A stretch of DNA of 64,000 nt from Jaltomata sinuosa (GCA_003996215.1 QJPP01005267.1:1-64000), one strand, 5' to 3'; shown: positions 10,640 through 21,977, counted from the stretch's first letter. Numbers and translations are program-made. The notes: a model not told the origin generated them from the letters alone.

Positions 10640-11629
10640 TGTGAAGAATCCTCAAAAATACCATAAGATATCCTTGTATGAGCATTATTATATGGCTTTG
10701 GGAGTAGTATTTAGCACCAAGCATACAAGGGTTCCAGATACCCCAAGTCCAGAATTATGTTGCCAGTGTGGGATAAGAGGGTCCTTTTTAGTTGAAAGTG
10801 TCACCTCTAGCCCAATGGGCTTATGATAATGGTTTCACTCTAAACATCGTCTTATACCCCGACAAGGTATAGGGAAGCTTTGCCAACAAGGGTTACGAAG
10901 TTTCACTCCATGTAGCTCACATGGCTTATGTCAGTTGTAAGAAAATCGCCCACATAAATGATTTAAAGTATAGTATTTTGTATATGACTCCTAGTATCTC
11001 AAGTTTAGACATGTTATGTTATGACAACCAACTATGACTCATGTTTTCAGCTATGATAATACTTTGAGTCATTGCAATACTGATTTTGCTACTATTATGT
11101 AACTTCAGTTTAAATATGCTTTGGGTATATTTTACATCATGACCTATACATATCTCATATACTCAGTACATTCCATAGTGTTGATGTCATACCTTTATTC
11201 TGCTGCATCTTATGATCATGTAGATTCAGGCGCTCATTCTTAGACTCATGGCTAGATAAAAACAAGACTTCCAGACAGATTGGTGAGTCCTCATCATTCA
11301 AGGACTTCTTTTTATGAGCTTTAGTTTGCTTAGATTATTTCAAAAATTTATATCAGTATTTTGAGTTAGCTGGGGATCTTGTCCCAGCAACTCATCTTAT
11401 CAGTATAGAGGCTTTCAAATATAGTTAGACAGTTAGTATTGTTGATTCAGACTCTTACTTTCAGACATATATTATTATCAAAACAGTTAACTTATTACTT
11501 TTAGTTAAGTTTTCGCTCAGTATGTATGTTAGTTATGTTTAAGGTTATGCTAGTGCCAAGGGTTAGATTGGTATCACTCGTGGTCCCAGGTCCTGTGTTA
11601 CTTCCAAGGTGTAGGCTTTGATCGTGACA
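10640..11629 (+). repeat. Fragment M: 3' half of a forward LTR of the E family
   Basis: It aligns as the reverse complement of LTR E, from 'gagcattattatatgg' and 'ttgggagtagtattta' through 'tgtagctcacatgg', 'ggtgagtcctcatcattcaagg' and 'ggatcttgtcccagcaactc' to the end GTGACA (11629). The 5' part of the LTR is absent and no PBS follows, so it is a truncated solo LTR. Confidence 0.75.
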
Positions 11630-11779
11630 ATCTAACCAAGCTAAGTCAAAAAAGGGAAATCATAACCTACCTCAAACCAAATGGCAACTATGTACCGTCA
11701 CTACAAAGCTTTCCCCTTTCTTAAAATATGACATTTGAGGAAGAGCTAATGGAAATTTTAGATATATTGGGAAGTTGAG
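11630..11779 (+). pseudogene. Element G: pol chromodomain region, left piece
   Basis: The forward frame near 11730 reads MTFEEELMEILDI. This matches the conserved segment just before the chromodomain of Tekay-type pol (the T/S-Y-E-E-x-P-x-x-I-L-D pattern). Element E is inserted here: TTGAG (11775-11779) is repeated at 45842-45846, where the frame resumes as a chromodomain. Upstream of 11728 nothing is recognisable. This is a short remnant of the oldest element whose target site can be tied to E. Confidence 0.6.
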
Positions 11780-12378
11780 TGTCACACTCCGAGCCTACCC
11801 CCTGGACATAACATGGGACCTGGGACCACAAGTGATCACAAGCTAACCTTTGGCACTAGCATAACTTTAAACATAGAGAAAATACATACTGAGCGGAAGC
11901 TTAACTGAAAGTAATGAGCAATTTAATCTGATATAAATATAAGTCTAAAACTGAAAATCCAAATCAACAATGCTTAACTATCTAATTATGTCTAAAAATC
12001 CTCTAAATACTAATAAGATGAGTTGCTCGGACAAGATCCCAAGCTAGCTCTAAGTATTAAAAGAAAGTCATGAAATAAACTAAAAGCTCATAAAAAGATA
12101 AGTCCTCAAATGATGAGGACTCACCAATCTGACTGGAAGTCCTACTTCTATCTAGCCACGAGTCTGGGAACAAACACCTAAATCCACATCATGATAAGAT
12201 GCAGCATAAAGAAGGTATGCGGTCATTACTATGGAATATACTGAGCATGTGAGATATGCATATGTCATGATACAAAAGGTACTGAAAACATGTTTAAACT
12301 AAAGTGATATAATAGTAGAAAAATCTGTAATGCAAAGGTCCAAAATAATATCATGATTGAAAACATAAGTCGTAAAAA

Positions 12379-12383
12379 CAATA
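12379..12383. repeat. Target-site duplication of F, left copy (CAATA)
   Basis: CAATA precedes the TG of F and is repeated at 15614-15618 immediately after F. The paralogous uninterrupted site in the other LTR of E is CAGTA at 44474-44478, present once. Confidence 0.9.
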
Positions 12384-12706
12384 TGATGTGCCGCCATTTT
12401 ACGACACTTTCGACTCCTTTTAACTAAGAACAATCGTACGTTTTCAAGCAACCGGCGTCGTTTTTGATGTGTTTATGGTGTATTTTCAGGAAATAGGAAC
12501 AAACATGGAAACGGAAGGAAATACGAGCAAAAAGACGTTCTGGATAAGAGTGACGGTCCGAGTGACGGACTGTCAAGCGAGTGACAGACCGTCAAGCCCA
12601 AGCCGTCAAGATGGGGCAGCACCACTGCCTAGTGGTGACGGCCACCGTGACGGGCCGTCAAGGTGGTGACGGTCCGTCACCCAAACCGTCACGTCAAAGC
12701 AGTAGC

Positions 12707-12976
12707 GCACCAAGGCAGCCCGCGATTAGGATTCCTACCGTGTTTGGGATTTGGTTTCTTGGATTCCTAATGCGTTTGGGATTGTGTTTCTTGGACGCAC
12801 CAAGGCAGCACGCGATTAGGATTCCTACCGTGTTTGGGATTCGATTTCTTAGATTCCTAATGCGTTTGGGATTGTGTTTCTTGGACGCACCAAGGCAGCA
12901 CGCGATTAGGATTCCTACCGTGTTTGGGATTTGGTTTCTTAGATTCCTAATGCGTTTGGGATTGTGTTTCTTGGAC
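12707..12976 (+). repeat. 90-bp tandem repeat, three copies, in the U3 of F's left arm
   Basis: The word CGCGATTAGGATTCCTACCG recurs at 12721, 12811 and 12901, exactly 90 bp apart. The mirror array in the right arm lies at about 15021-15290. Because 90 is divisible by 3, it creates a 30-residue repeated reading frame that has no recognisable function. Confidence 0.88.
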
Positions 12977-12979
12977 TCC

Positions 12980-12987
12980 TATAAATA
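12980..12987 (+). promoter_or_regulatory. TATA box of F's left arm
   Basis: TATAAATA lies in CCTATAAATACCC. Its exact mirror is at 15010-15017 on the reverse strand, so the two promoters of F point toward each other. Confidence 0.65.
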
Positions 12988-13950
12988 CCCTATGTTAGGT
13001 TTATTTTATTATTATGCAAGTCACATTTTTCCAATAGTTTTACATACATTACCCAATAATTTTAGGAGAGTTTTGAGCGACTTTTGAGAGAGGAAACACG
13101 CTACACACGTTTTCCTTCTCCTCATCCTTGTTCTTGATCGTTCTTGGGGATCTTGTTTTTTTCTTGTTCTTGGAATAATTGAAGATTGTTTTCACTACAT
13201 TGTAAGGATCTCTTTTCTTTATTATGAATATAACTTTCTTCTATTCTTCTACAAGCATGATTAACTAAACCTCCCACAACTAGGGTTGTGGGAGCCATGG
13301 CAAACGTAGCGATATAGATTCCAGGTAGCGTTGGGTTCAATATATGTATTGTCACGTTGTTAATCATTCATTATTTAACGTCTTCTAGTGGTTGCAAACA
13401 TTAGAACATGCCTAGGTTTAATTTGCTTGAGTAAAGAGATTAAAACCGGGAAACTTGATTAACAACAAGGATTCGAGACTACTAACTCTCGTCTAATGAT
13501 TAATGCTGTAAATAGATTAATCTACTTGATGTTTAGGATTGAAATCTAAAAAGCACATCTTTTTGAGGTCGAGAGAATAGAAAAGGAAATTTGTTTATTT
13601 GGTCGAGAGACGTTTAGACGATACCATTACTTCAATCACATCGTGACACGCATATAAAAAGAACCCGATTAAGCTTAGGATTGACATTGTTACCAACGCC
13701 ATGGTAAACACTTCCCTAGTTCATTCTCCTACTGATTATCATTCATAAGTTAATTGTTCGTTTTGTTCACGTTTGATTACAAAACCCCCCCTTTATTTAC
13801 CGGAAACTATTGACTATTAGTTATCTAATTCACTAAAGGCTTAATTCTCACCATATTCTCTATGGGATTCGACCCCAACCTAGTTGGGTTTTATATTTGA
13901 CTACGATCGCTTACGCTTCGTTAATTTGAGGTGTAGTTTGAGCGTTATCA

Positions 13951-14046
13951 AAAAGTTAAAACTGTTGATGTGCCGCCATTTTACGACACTTTTGACTCCT
14001 TTTAACTAAGAACAATCGTACGTTCCCCGGCAACGGCGCCACTTTT
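13951..14046. other. Core of F: junction between the inverted LTRs
   Basis: From the left: AAAAG (13951-13955, the base run that normally separates this LTR from its primer site); TTAAAACTGT (13956-13965, unassigned, possibly a remnant of the region before a 3' LTR); the first 59 bp of a second forward LTR (13966-14024, identical to the arm start except one C-to-T change in a CpG at 13993); then the reverse complement of an 18-nt primer site (14024-14041) and of AAAAG (14042-14046). The join falls on the last base of the primer site. Confidence 0.88.
14024..14041 (-). promoter_or_regulatory. Intact 18-nt primer-binding site in F (tRNA-Asp type)
   Basis: The reverse strand reads TGGCGCCGTTGCCGGGGA, five bases inside the LTR end. 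It is the best-preserved primer site of this family in the window. Its 3' limit coincides with the recombination junction. Confidence 0.88.
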
Positions 14047-15613
14047 TGATAACGCTCAAACTACACCTCAAATTAATAAAGCGTAAGCGATCGTAGTCAA
14101 ATATAAAACCCAACTAGGTTGGGGTCGAATCCCACAGAGAATATGGTGAGAATTAAGCCTTTAGTGAATTAGATAACTAATAGTCAATAGTTTCTGGTAA
14201 ATAAAGGGGGGGTTTTGTAATCAAACGTGAACAAAACGAACAATTAACTTATGAATGATAATCAGTAGGAGAATGAACTAGGGAAGTGTTTACCATGGCG
14301 TTGGTAACAATGTCAATCCTAAGCTTAATCGGGTTCTTTTTATATGCGTGTCACGATGTGATTGAAGTAATGGTATCGTCTAAACGTCTCTCGACCAAAT
14401 AAACAAATTTCCTTTTCTATTCTCTCGACCTCAAAAAGATGTGCTTTTTAGATTTCAATCCTAAACATCAAGTAGATTAATCTATTTACAGCATTAATCA
14501 TTAGACGAGAGTTAGTAGTCTCGAATCCTTGTTGTTAATCAAGTTTCCCGGTTTTAATCTCTTTACTCAAGCAAATTAAACCTAGGCATGTTCTAATGTT
14601 TGCAACCACTAGAAAACATTAAATAATGAATGATTAACAATGTGACAATACATATATTGAACCCAACGCTACCCGGAATCTATATCGCTACGTTTGCCAT
14701 GGCTCCCACAACCCTAGTTGTGGGAGGTTTAGTTAATCATGCTTGTAGAAGAATAGAAGAAAGTTATATTCATAATAAAGAAAAGATATCCTTACAATGT
14801 AGTGAAAACAATCTTCAATTATTCCAAGAACAAGAAAAAAACAAGATCCCCAAGAACGATCAAGAACAAGGATGAGGAGAAGAAAAACGTGTGTAGCGTG
14901 TTTCCTCTCTCAAAAGTCGCTCAAAACTCTCCTAAAATTATTGGGTAATGTATGTAAAACTATTGGAAAAATGTGACTTGCATAATAATAAAATAAACCT
15001 AACATAGGGTATTTATAGGAGTCCAAGAAACACAATCCCAAACGCATTAGGAATCTAAGAAACCAAATCCCAAACACGGTAGGAATCCTAATCGCGGGCT
15101 GCCTTGGTGCGTCCAAGAAACACAATCCCAAACGCATTAGGAATCCAAGAAACCAAATCCCAAACACGGTAGGAATCCTAATCGCGGGCTGCCTTGGTGC
15201 GTCCAAGAAACACAATCCCAAACGCATTAGGAATCCAAGAAACCAAATTCCAAACACGGTAGGAATCCTAATCGCGGGCTGCCTTGGTGCGCTACTGCTT
15301 TGACGTGACGGTTTGGGTGACGGACCGTCACCACCTTGACGGCCCGTCACGGTGGCCGTCACCATTAGGCAGTGGTGCTGCCCCATCTTGACGGCTTGGG
15401 CTTGACGGTCCGTCACTCGCTTGACGGTCCGTCACTCGGACCGTCACTCTTATCCAGAACGTCTTTTTGCTCGTATTTCCTTCCGTTTCCATGTTTGTTC
15501 CTATTTCCTGAAAATACACCATAAACACATCAAAAACGATGCCGGTTGCTTGAAAACGTACGATTGTTCTTAGTTAAAAGGAGTCGAAAGTGTCGTAAAA
15601 TGGCGGCACATCA
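14047..15613 (-). repeat. Right arm of F: full reverse LTR (1567 bp)
   Basis: It is the reverse complement of the left arm, position for position (coordinates sum to 27997), with the TATA box at 15010-15017 and a mirrored 90-bp repeat array. Its outer end GGCGGCACATCA adjoins the right CAATA duplication (15614-15618). Confidence 0.9.
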
Positions 15614-17028
15614 CAATACATCTAAACTTGAGACCAGAAATCATTTGCAAAAGATCATACTTGAAATCATTTTTGTGGGGAGTTTCTTGCAACCAACATA
15701 GACCATGTGAGCTACATGGAGTCAAAACTTCTAAACCCTAGTTGGCAGAGCTTCCCTATACCTCACCGAGGTATAAGACCAAGTTTTGAGTGGAACCACT
15801 ATCATGAGCCCATTGGGCTAGAGGTGACGCTCTCAACTCACGAGTACCCTCATAAAACTCGTTAAAACCTACGTTGCCAATGTAGTTATGGAGTTGGGTT
15901 TTCTGGAATCCTTATCAATTCGATGTTAAATACTACTCCCAAAATTATATCATAGTGCTCATACATAGCATGAAAATGTATCTCTTAAAAGTATAGCATA
16001 ACACTAGTTCAAATACATGTTTTTACTGAATATCATAACTTGAGGAACAAGGCTTGTCATTTTTCTGAATACTTGAGGTCATGTTATCTGAGCATGCCAA
16101 ATTATCTTAAAACAATATTACTATAAAGTCATGATGGGTTTTTCTTTCAAATCTTGAAGTCAGGAAAGTACTTATAGGAATTCATGCAAACATCAATAAA
16201 ACAAGAATAGAAATCATACAATATCATAAAGTAATCAATCTAGTGGAAGACTTGCTTAATTGAGTATGAACCTTAACTTTATAAATCATGAAACCAAGAA
16301 AAGGACTCAAGGTTTTGGGCATAAGGGTGGAAGAAAACCCTTAATGAATACCCACATATCTAATCTTGAAGAATCTTAGGCTAGAGCTTTAAGATGGAGT
16401 CTTGGAGAAGAAGCCCTAGTTCTAAAGCTTGAGATAAGTCTGTTTTCTTTCTTTCTGAAGTTGTGTTGTAGGAATGAGGGGGAAAGGTTGACCAAATTGA
16501 TAAAACCTCTCCTACATATTATAACAACATAGTATAGGAGTTAAAAGGGTAGGAAAAAAACAAATTACCCATGGTGGATGAGTCTGAAAGATGCAGGATT
16601 TTTCTGAAACATAGGTCTGTGGACACGAACCACAACCTATGGAATGAACCACAACTCGTGAATAGGGGTCGTAGTTCTTGGGAAAAATTTTAGGCCTCAA
16701 GTCTGATTTCTACCGGTGAAGTCCATGCTCATAGACTGTTCCATGGCTCATGACTTTTCCATGGCTTGTGCAACCCTCCTGTGAATCTCAGACATAATAT
16801 GAAGGCTCGGGTTTGAGTTCATGAGTGGAGTCCATGGCTCCTGGAATATTCTACGACTCGGGGAACCATCTCATGGACTTGGGCTAATAGAGAGGTCTTA
16901 GGTTTTAGTTTCATGAGCAGAGTCCATGGCTCATGGACTTAGCTCATGGACCCTGACTGTCACTTTGACAGGCTAACACTTAAGAGGTATGGTTTGGGTC
17001 ATAGCTTAGAAATTTTTTGGGGGTTACA

Positions 17029-17044
17029 ATATCTCCCCCTTGGG
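17029..17044 (-). promoter_or_regulatory. Polypurine tract of element E
   Basis: The reverse strand reads CCCAAGGGGGAGATAT immediately before the LTR start TGTAAC. Element C has the same arrangement at 38376-38388. It is the primer for plus-strand synthesis. Confidence 0.8.
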
Positions 17045-18770
17045 ACCATTCGTCCTCGAATGAAGGCTAACTAAGGTGAGATGGATTCCTAGGACATGCA
17101 TACCGGGAGTATAAGAATAGTTGATGGAAAATGAAACTAATGAGAATACTAAAGAGGAAACTAAGGATATTGAAGACGAAACTAATACCTTAAGCTAATA
17201 TTGAACTGGAAGGAAAAAGGTGAGGGTACTTGGTCATCATATCTGCTTCTGCTTCCCAAATAGCTCCCTAGACTGAGTGTTTCCTCCAAAGAACTTTTAC
17301 CTAAGCGACTTCTTTATTTCTCAGCTTACGAACCTGACAGTCAAGGATCTCAACTGGGACTTCTTCGTAAGAAAGGCTATCCTTCAGGCCCACATTCTCT
17401 AATTGCACAACTAATGTTGGATCACTAATGCACTTTTTCAACAAGGACACATGAAAGACTAGGTACACTGATGCTAACCTATTGGGCAACTCTAACTCGT
17501 AGGCCATATTGCCAACTCTCCTTAGAATCCTGTAGGGACCTATATACTAGGGACTAAGCTTCCCCTCTTACCAAATCTCATCACTCCATTCATAGGTGAA
17601 ACCTTTGGAAACACCCAATCATCAATAACAAACTCTAAGTCCCTCTTTCTCACATCTGCACAAGATTTCTTATAACTATGAGTAGTCTTCAACCTCTCCC
17701 TAATGAGCTTAACCTTTTCCATATTCTCTTGAACATAATCTGGCCCAATGTAGCTTTACCTACCTCAAACCAGCCAATAGGAGATTTATACCTCCACTCA
17801 TAAAGTACCTCATACGGAGCCATTTGGATACTAGAATGAAAGATGTTATTATAGGCAAACTCTATAAAAGGTAAGTGATCATCCTAATTACCTTTGAAAT
17901 CGATCACATAACCCTTCAACATGTCCTCTAAGTTCTAAATGGTATGATGTGCCTGGCCATCTATCTGCGGATAAAATGATGTGCTTAGATTCACTCGAGT
18001 ATCAAGACCTTTCTAGAATGAGTTCTAGAACTAGGATGTAAACTGAGTGCCCCTATTTGAGATGATAGACAAGGGAACCCCATGCAATCATACTAACTCA
18101 TGGATATAAAGCCTGGCATAATCCTCTACTGAATCAGTAGTCTTGACATGCAAAAAGTGGGTTGATTTTGTTATCTTGTCTACTACCACCCAAATAGAAT
18201 TATGCTGTCAGTGGGTATGAGGTAAACCTGTAACAAAGTCCATATTGATCACTTTCCACTTTCATGTAGAAATGTCAATATCCTGAGTTATACCTCTTGA
18301 TCTATGATGTTATATTTTTACCTGCTGGTAGTTTGGACACTTCGCCATAAATTCTGCAATATCCCTCTTCATGTCATTCCACCAATAGATATCATGTAGG
18401 TCACGGTACATCTTGGTTGCACCGGGATGGATAGAATATTTGGAGCTGTTAGCCTCTACCAAAATCCATTGTCTCAACCTATCTACATTTGGAACACATA
18501 ACTCACCCTAATAATGAAGCACATCATGTCCTTCTTGGAAGAAAATATCTACTCTTTTCTGGTGAACAACACCCTTTAAATGATGCAAGATGGGATTGCT
18601 ATCTTGTTTCTCCTTCACCTCCACTACCCATGAAGATTCTGAGCTATTCTGAACTATAATAACACCATCCAAGGTGAACCCCTAGGCGAGTAAGCCTTAG
18701 AACATCCTTAGCCAACTCATTCTTCTCTTCTTCAACACGTGACACACTACCCATAGACAATTTGCTAAGT
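17045..18770 (-). pseudogene. Element E: integrase and chromodomain region, heavily decayed
   Basis: Reverse-strand reading gives integrase landmarks in order. The zinc-binding region is near 18400-18300 (SIHPGATKMYRDL, then KCPNYQQVK, in which the second Cys of CxxC has become Tyr). The catalytic core follows (NMDFVTGLPHTH, later LSIISNRGTQFTS). Then come FHSSIQMAPYEVLY (about 17830), the GKRGSL-type segment, and MAYELELPNRLASVYLVFHV (17507-17450), which leads to SLSYEEVPVEILDCQVRKLR and a lost chromodomain. Stops occur every few dozen codons, many explicable by C-to-T change. A trailing TTCGAGGACGAA-type phrase precedes the polypurine tract. Function in life was integration targeted by the chromodomain. 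Confidence 0.75.
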
Positions 18771-20590
18771 GTATGAGCCACTACATTGGCCTTACCCAGA
18801 TGGTGAAGTACACTCATGTCATAATCCTTAAGAAGATCAAGCCACCTTCTCTATCGAAGATTCAACTCCTTATGAGTGAACAAATATTGGTGGCTCTTAT
18901 GATTGGTAAATACATCCACATGGATACAATACAAGTAGTGTCTCCAAATATTCAAGGCACAAATCACTGCTGCTAACTCAAGATCATGTATCGGATAGTT
19001 GTTTCATGAACCTTAAGTTGTCTAGGAGCATAGGCAATGACCTTGCCATGCTACACCAAGACACAACTCGGGCCAACTCTAGATGCATCACAATAAACTA
19101 CAAAGCCATCTGAGCCTTCTAGCAAAGTCAAATTGGAGTTATGGTCAACCTATTCTTCAATTCCAGGAAGCTCCTTTCACAATCATCAGACCACTAGAAC
19201 TTAACCTTTTTCTGATTCAACTCGATCAACGGGGCAATAATAGATAAGAAACCATCAATAAACCTCTCGTAGTACCCAACCAAGACATAAAAAGCTCCTA
19301 ATGTCTATCGGAGAAGTGAGTCTATGCCAGTTCTTTACTACCTCTATTTTCTGCTAATCTACCAGAATGCTCTCACTGGACAAAACATGAACCAGAAATG
19401 CAACTGACATCAACCAAAACTCACACTTACTGAACTTAGAAAACAATTGGTGGTCCTTGAGAGTATGCAGCATAACCCTCAAATGGTTTTCATGCTCCTC
19501 TTTACTCCGCGAGTAGACAAGGATATCATCTATGAAGACAATGATGAACATATCCAATTACTCCTTGAATACCCTATTCATCTAGGCTATTAAATCTACA
19601 GGAGAATTTGTTAGTCCAAAAGACATAATCACAAATTCATAGTGACCATACCAAGTTCTGAAGGTTGTCTTCGGAATGTCACATTCTTTAACTCTGAGTT
19701 GATGATAGCCGAATCTGAGGTTAATCTTGGAAAAATAACTAGCACCCTGAAGCTGGTCGAATAGGCCATCAAACCTAGGAATGGGATACTTATTCTTAAT
19801 TGTGACTTTGTTCAACTGACGGTAATTGATGCACATTCTGAGCAAACTATCTTTCTTTCGCACAAAAAGGTATGGGGCACCCCATGGGGAAATACTAGGT
19901 CTAATGAAGCCTTTATCTAAAAGGTCCTTCAACTTATCTTTTAATTCCTTAAGCTCAATTGGAGCCATTGTGTAAGGAGGAATAGATATGGGCTGTATTT
20001 CTGGAAGAAAGTCTATCTCGAAGTTAATCTCCCACTCAGGAAGGACTCGGGGCAGATCCTCAGGAAACACTTCAGGGAACTCACTAACTACTGCAACTGA
20101 CTCGAGAGATAGGGTCTTGGACTCAGTATCCTAAACCTGAACTATATGATAGATGTACCTTTTTGAGATCATCTTCTTAGCCTTAAGGTAAGATATGAAA
20201 TGACTTTTGACATTGAAGGACTACCATGCCACTCTAAGACAGGTTCATTTGGAAACTAAAACTTTATGACTCTAATTCTGCAGTCGACTGAGGTATAATA
20301 GGCATGTAGCCAATCTATGCCAAGATAATATCAAAATTAGTCATATCTGATTCTACTAGATTAGTTAAGGTGACTCTTTGGAGGAGTGAGACTGGGCAGT
20401 TTCTATATACCCTTTTTGCTTTAACTAACTCACCGATTAGAGAGGAAACAAAAAATGATTCTATGAGTTGTTTAGGATTGACTCCAAACTTACATGTAAC
20501 ATAGGGGGTAACAAAAGACAATGTAGCCCCAGGGTCTAACAAAGCATACACATCATGAGAAAAGACTTGCAATATACCAGTGACTACATT
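18771..20590 (-). pseudogene. Element E: protease, reverse transcriptase and RNase H, decayed
   Basis: The protease lies at 20572-20315 with ALLDPGATLSFVTPYV. The active-site triplet is D-P-G rather than D-S/T-G, as in element C of the same lineage. RT runs from about 20070: KDLLDKGFIRPSISPWGAP, INYRQLNKVTIKNKYPIPR, SYFSKINLRFGYHQLR, FRTWYGHYEFVIMSFGLTN, then a stop-rich stretch and IIVFIDDILVYS (catalytic box F-I-D-D, near 19540-19510). RNase H is visible as VVYCDASRVGPS and QLKVHE near 19100-19000, then fades. The order protease-RT-RNase H is normal. Several stops and shifts make it inactive. Confidence 0.8.
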
Positions 20591-21767
20591 GGGTGAGTTC
20601 TCTTGGTTCTAGCGAGATGACATGGCATAAAGGCAATTTTAGCGCTGACCACCGTCGATACCATAAGTGGCACCTTGTTGAATTATATGGCCTGTTGGAG
20701 CTGCTGCAGGAGTGGATTGGGTTGTGCCACCTCCATTGTTTTGGTTGGAAGAGAGGTAGTCTATAATCCAGTGACCAACCTGACCGCATCAAAAACACCC
20801 TCTCATGCTATAAAGACACTATTCAAGGTAATTATTACCATATTTGTTGCAAACAGGGTAGGAAGCCCCCTTTGCAACATTTTCCTGAGAATGAGAGTCT
20901 GACGTCCTACATGTATGATCATGCTTAGGTCTGGGTGCTAGGGTAGGAAAACTAGATGGTGATGGCACTGGTTCTGACTTCTTCGAGAAGGAAGACCGGT
21001 TTCCAATTTCGATCCTCTACTGACTGAACCCCAATTCATCTGTCTTGGCCCTCTTATTCTCTCCCTTGCCCTCTCTTTCATTTTCTCCTCTTAAATCTGT
21101 TGAGCATAAATAATAAGTCTAGAGATGTTCATATCTCCAATCAACATAGCCATTTTTCATTCTTTCTTTACCAACTCAAAAACACTAGAAATGAACTTAC
21201 TCATCCTAGCCCTTAGCTCAACCACCATCTCCGAAGCATACCTGGATAGCTGACTAAATTTCAATCCATACTCTTGCATTGACCTAGACACTTGTCTCAA
21301 GTTAATGAACTCCTCAGCCTTTGTCTCCCTCAGCTCCCTTAGGAAAAATTGGTCCAGAAAAGCTCTAATAAAGCAGTCCCAAGTCATCTGAGTTGCATTC
21401 TACCCCTAACATCTTTCCAGTGAGTAAACCAGATAAGAGCCACATCCTTGAGCTAGTAGGAAGTTAGCTCAACACTCTCTTTTCCAGTCACTTGCATAGC
21501 CTGAAGAATATTTTTTACTTCGTCTATGAAATTTTGTGGATCTCCCTTAACCTTCGACCCAAAAGAAGTCTGGAGGATTCATACAGATGAAATCCCTAAC
21601 CTGGGCCACAGCTGACCCACCATTTGGTTTAACAGGGGTAGGTGATTCGCCTGGTTCCTCATCGCCTGATCTAACATCTGAATAGCATTATGAAATTCAG
21701 CATGGGTACCTTCATGGTCTACAACTGAAGGATTAGCATTGCGAGCATTATTTCTTTGAGGATGCAA
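20591..21767 (-). pseudogene. Element E: gag, decayed
   Basis: A reverse frame from 21767 starts MHPQRNNARNANPSVV. The Retrotrans_gag core is seen at 21387-21157 (MTWDCFIRAFLDQFF, AEEFINLRQVSRSMQEYGLKF, LSRYASEMV). A zinc knuckle can be recognised near 20800-20765 as C-F-stop-C-G-Q-V-G-H-W, but its second residue block carries a stop and its final Cys codon has become Tyr. Segments between are out of frame. Gag forms the particle and packages RNA; this copy cannot. The order gag then protease then RT confirms the reverse orientation of E. Confidence 0.75.
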
Positions 21768-21959
21768 GATTTAAAATGTGTAAAGCATGAATTAGAAAGG
21801 TAAATAGAGTTAAACTCTATCACAGAATATTTAACATGAAAAAGTGGAGTTTTCCTTAAACGTTTTCCAGCCTTCCTCTCATAAGTGTGGTGCGCTTCAT
21901 ACCCATTAAAGAGACTCTACTTAACGCATCTTTCAAACACCCTAGGACACCTTAAATCT

Positions 21960-21977
21960 GATGCTCCATTACAAAAT
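21960..21977 (-). promoter_or_regulatory. Decayed primer-binding site of element E (initiator tRNA-Met type)
   Basis: The reverse strand next to the LTR reads TTGTAATGGAGCATCAG, recognisable against the TTGGTATCAGAGC site of element C. Several bases have changed. Confidence 0.55.

Larger units (their letters stand above)
12384..13950 (+). repeat. Left arm of F: full forward LTR (1567 bp)
   Basis: It begins TGATGTGCCGCC and ends GAGCGTTATCA. U3 has a TGACGG/CCGTCA cluster (12550-12695) and three 90-bp repeats, then TATAAATA (12980-12987). The open frames inside it (12469-12669 and 12581-13087) are by-products of a repeat whose length is a multiple of three, not genes. Confidence 0.9.
12384..15613. 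mobile_element. Element F: palindromic pair of inverted LTRs inserted as one unit
   Basis: Two LTRs of exactly 1567 bp stand in inverted orientation, U3 ends outward: 12384-13950 forward and 14047-15613 reverse. Each is followed on its inner side by AAAAG, so the arms extend to 1572 bp around an 86-bp core. By eye they differ at only about 1% of positions and have no net length difference; even the TATA boxes mirror exactly. A single 5-bp duplication (CAATA) flanks the whole. No gag or pol sequence is present. The family is Athila-like, from the LTR resemblance to A and B and the tRNA-Asp-type primer site at 14024-14041. Confidence 0.92.
11780..17028 (-). repeat. 3' LTR of element E, interrupted by F
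   Basis: LTR sequence covers 11780-12383 and 15619-17028 (the 15614-15618 CAATA is the duplicated target), about 2.0 kb when joined. It starts on the reverse strand TGTAACCCCC (17028) after the purine tract and ends GTGTGACA (11780). U3 (about 16560-16980) is rich in 'catggctcatggact'-type and 'gaaccac' words. It aligns along its length with the 5' LTR (21978-22422, 44314-45841). Confidence 0.88.

Noticed and set aside
12550..12700. CRISPR-like spaced repeats (TGACGG/CCGTCA words)
   Set aside because: Words are short, in both orientations and irregularly spaced, inside an LTR of a plant retrotransposon; no cas genes.
12469..13087. Open frames of 66 and 168 codons in F, mirrored at 14910-15528, with a 30-residue repeat
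   Set aside because: They arise from the 90-bp tandem repeat and lie across U3 and the TATA box. There are no domains, and frame length is explained by the period being divisible by three.
13122..13367. 81-codon frame present in both arms of F
   Set aside because: It is in the R/U5 part of the LTR, and its identity in both arms follows from the inverted repeat, not from selection.
14024..14041. Possible tRNA gene because of the match to a tRNA 3' end
   Set aside because: Only the 18-nt primer-site complement is present; there are no A/B boxes or cloverleaf around it.
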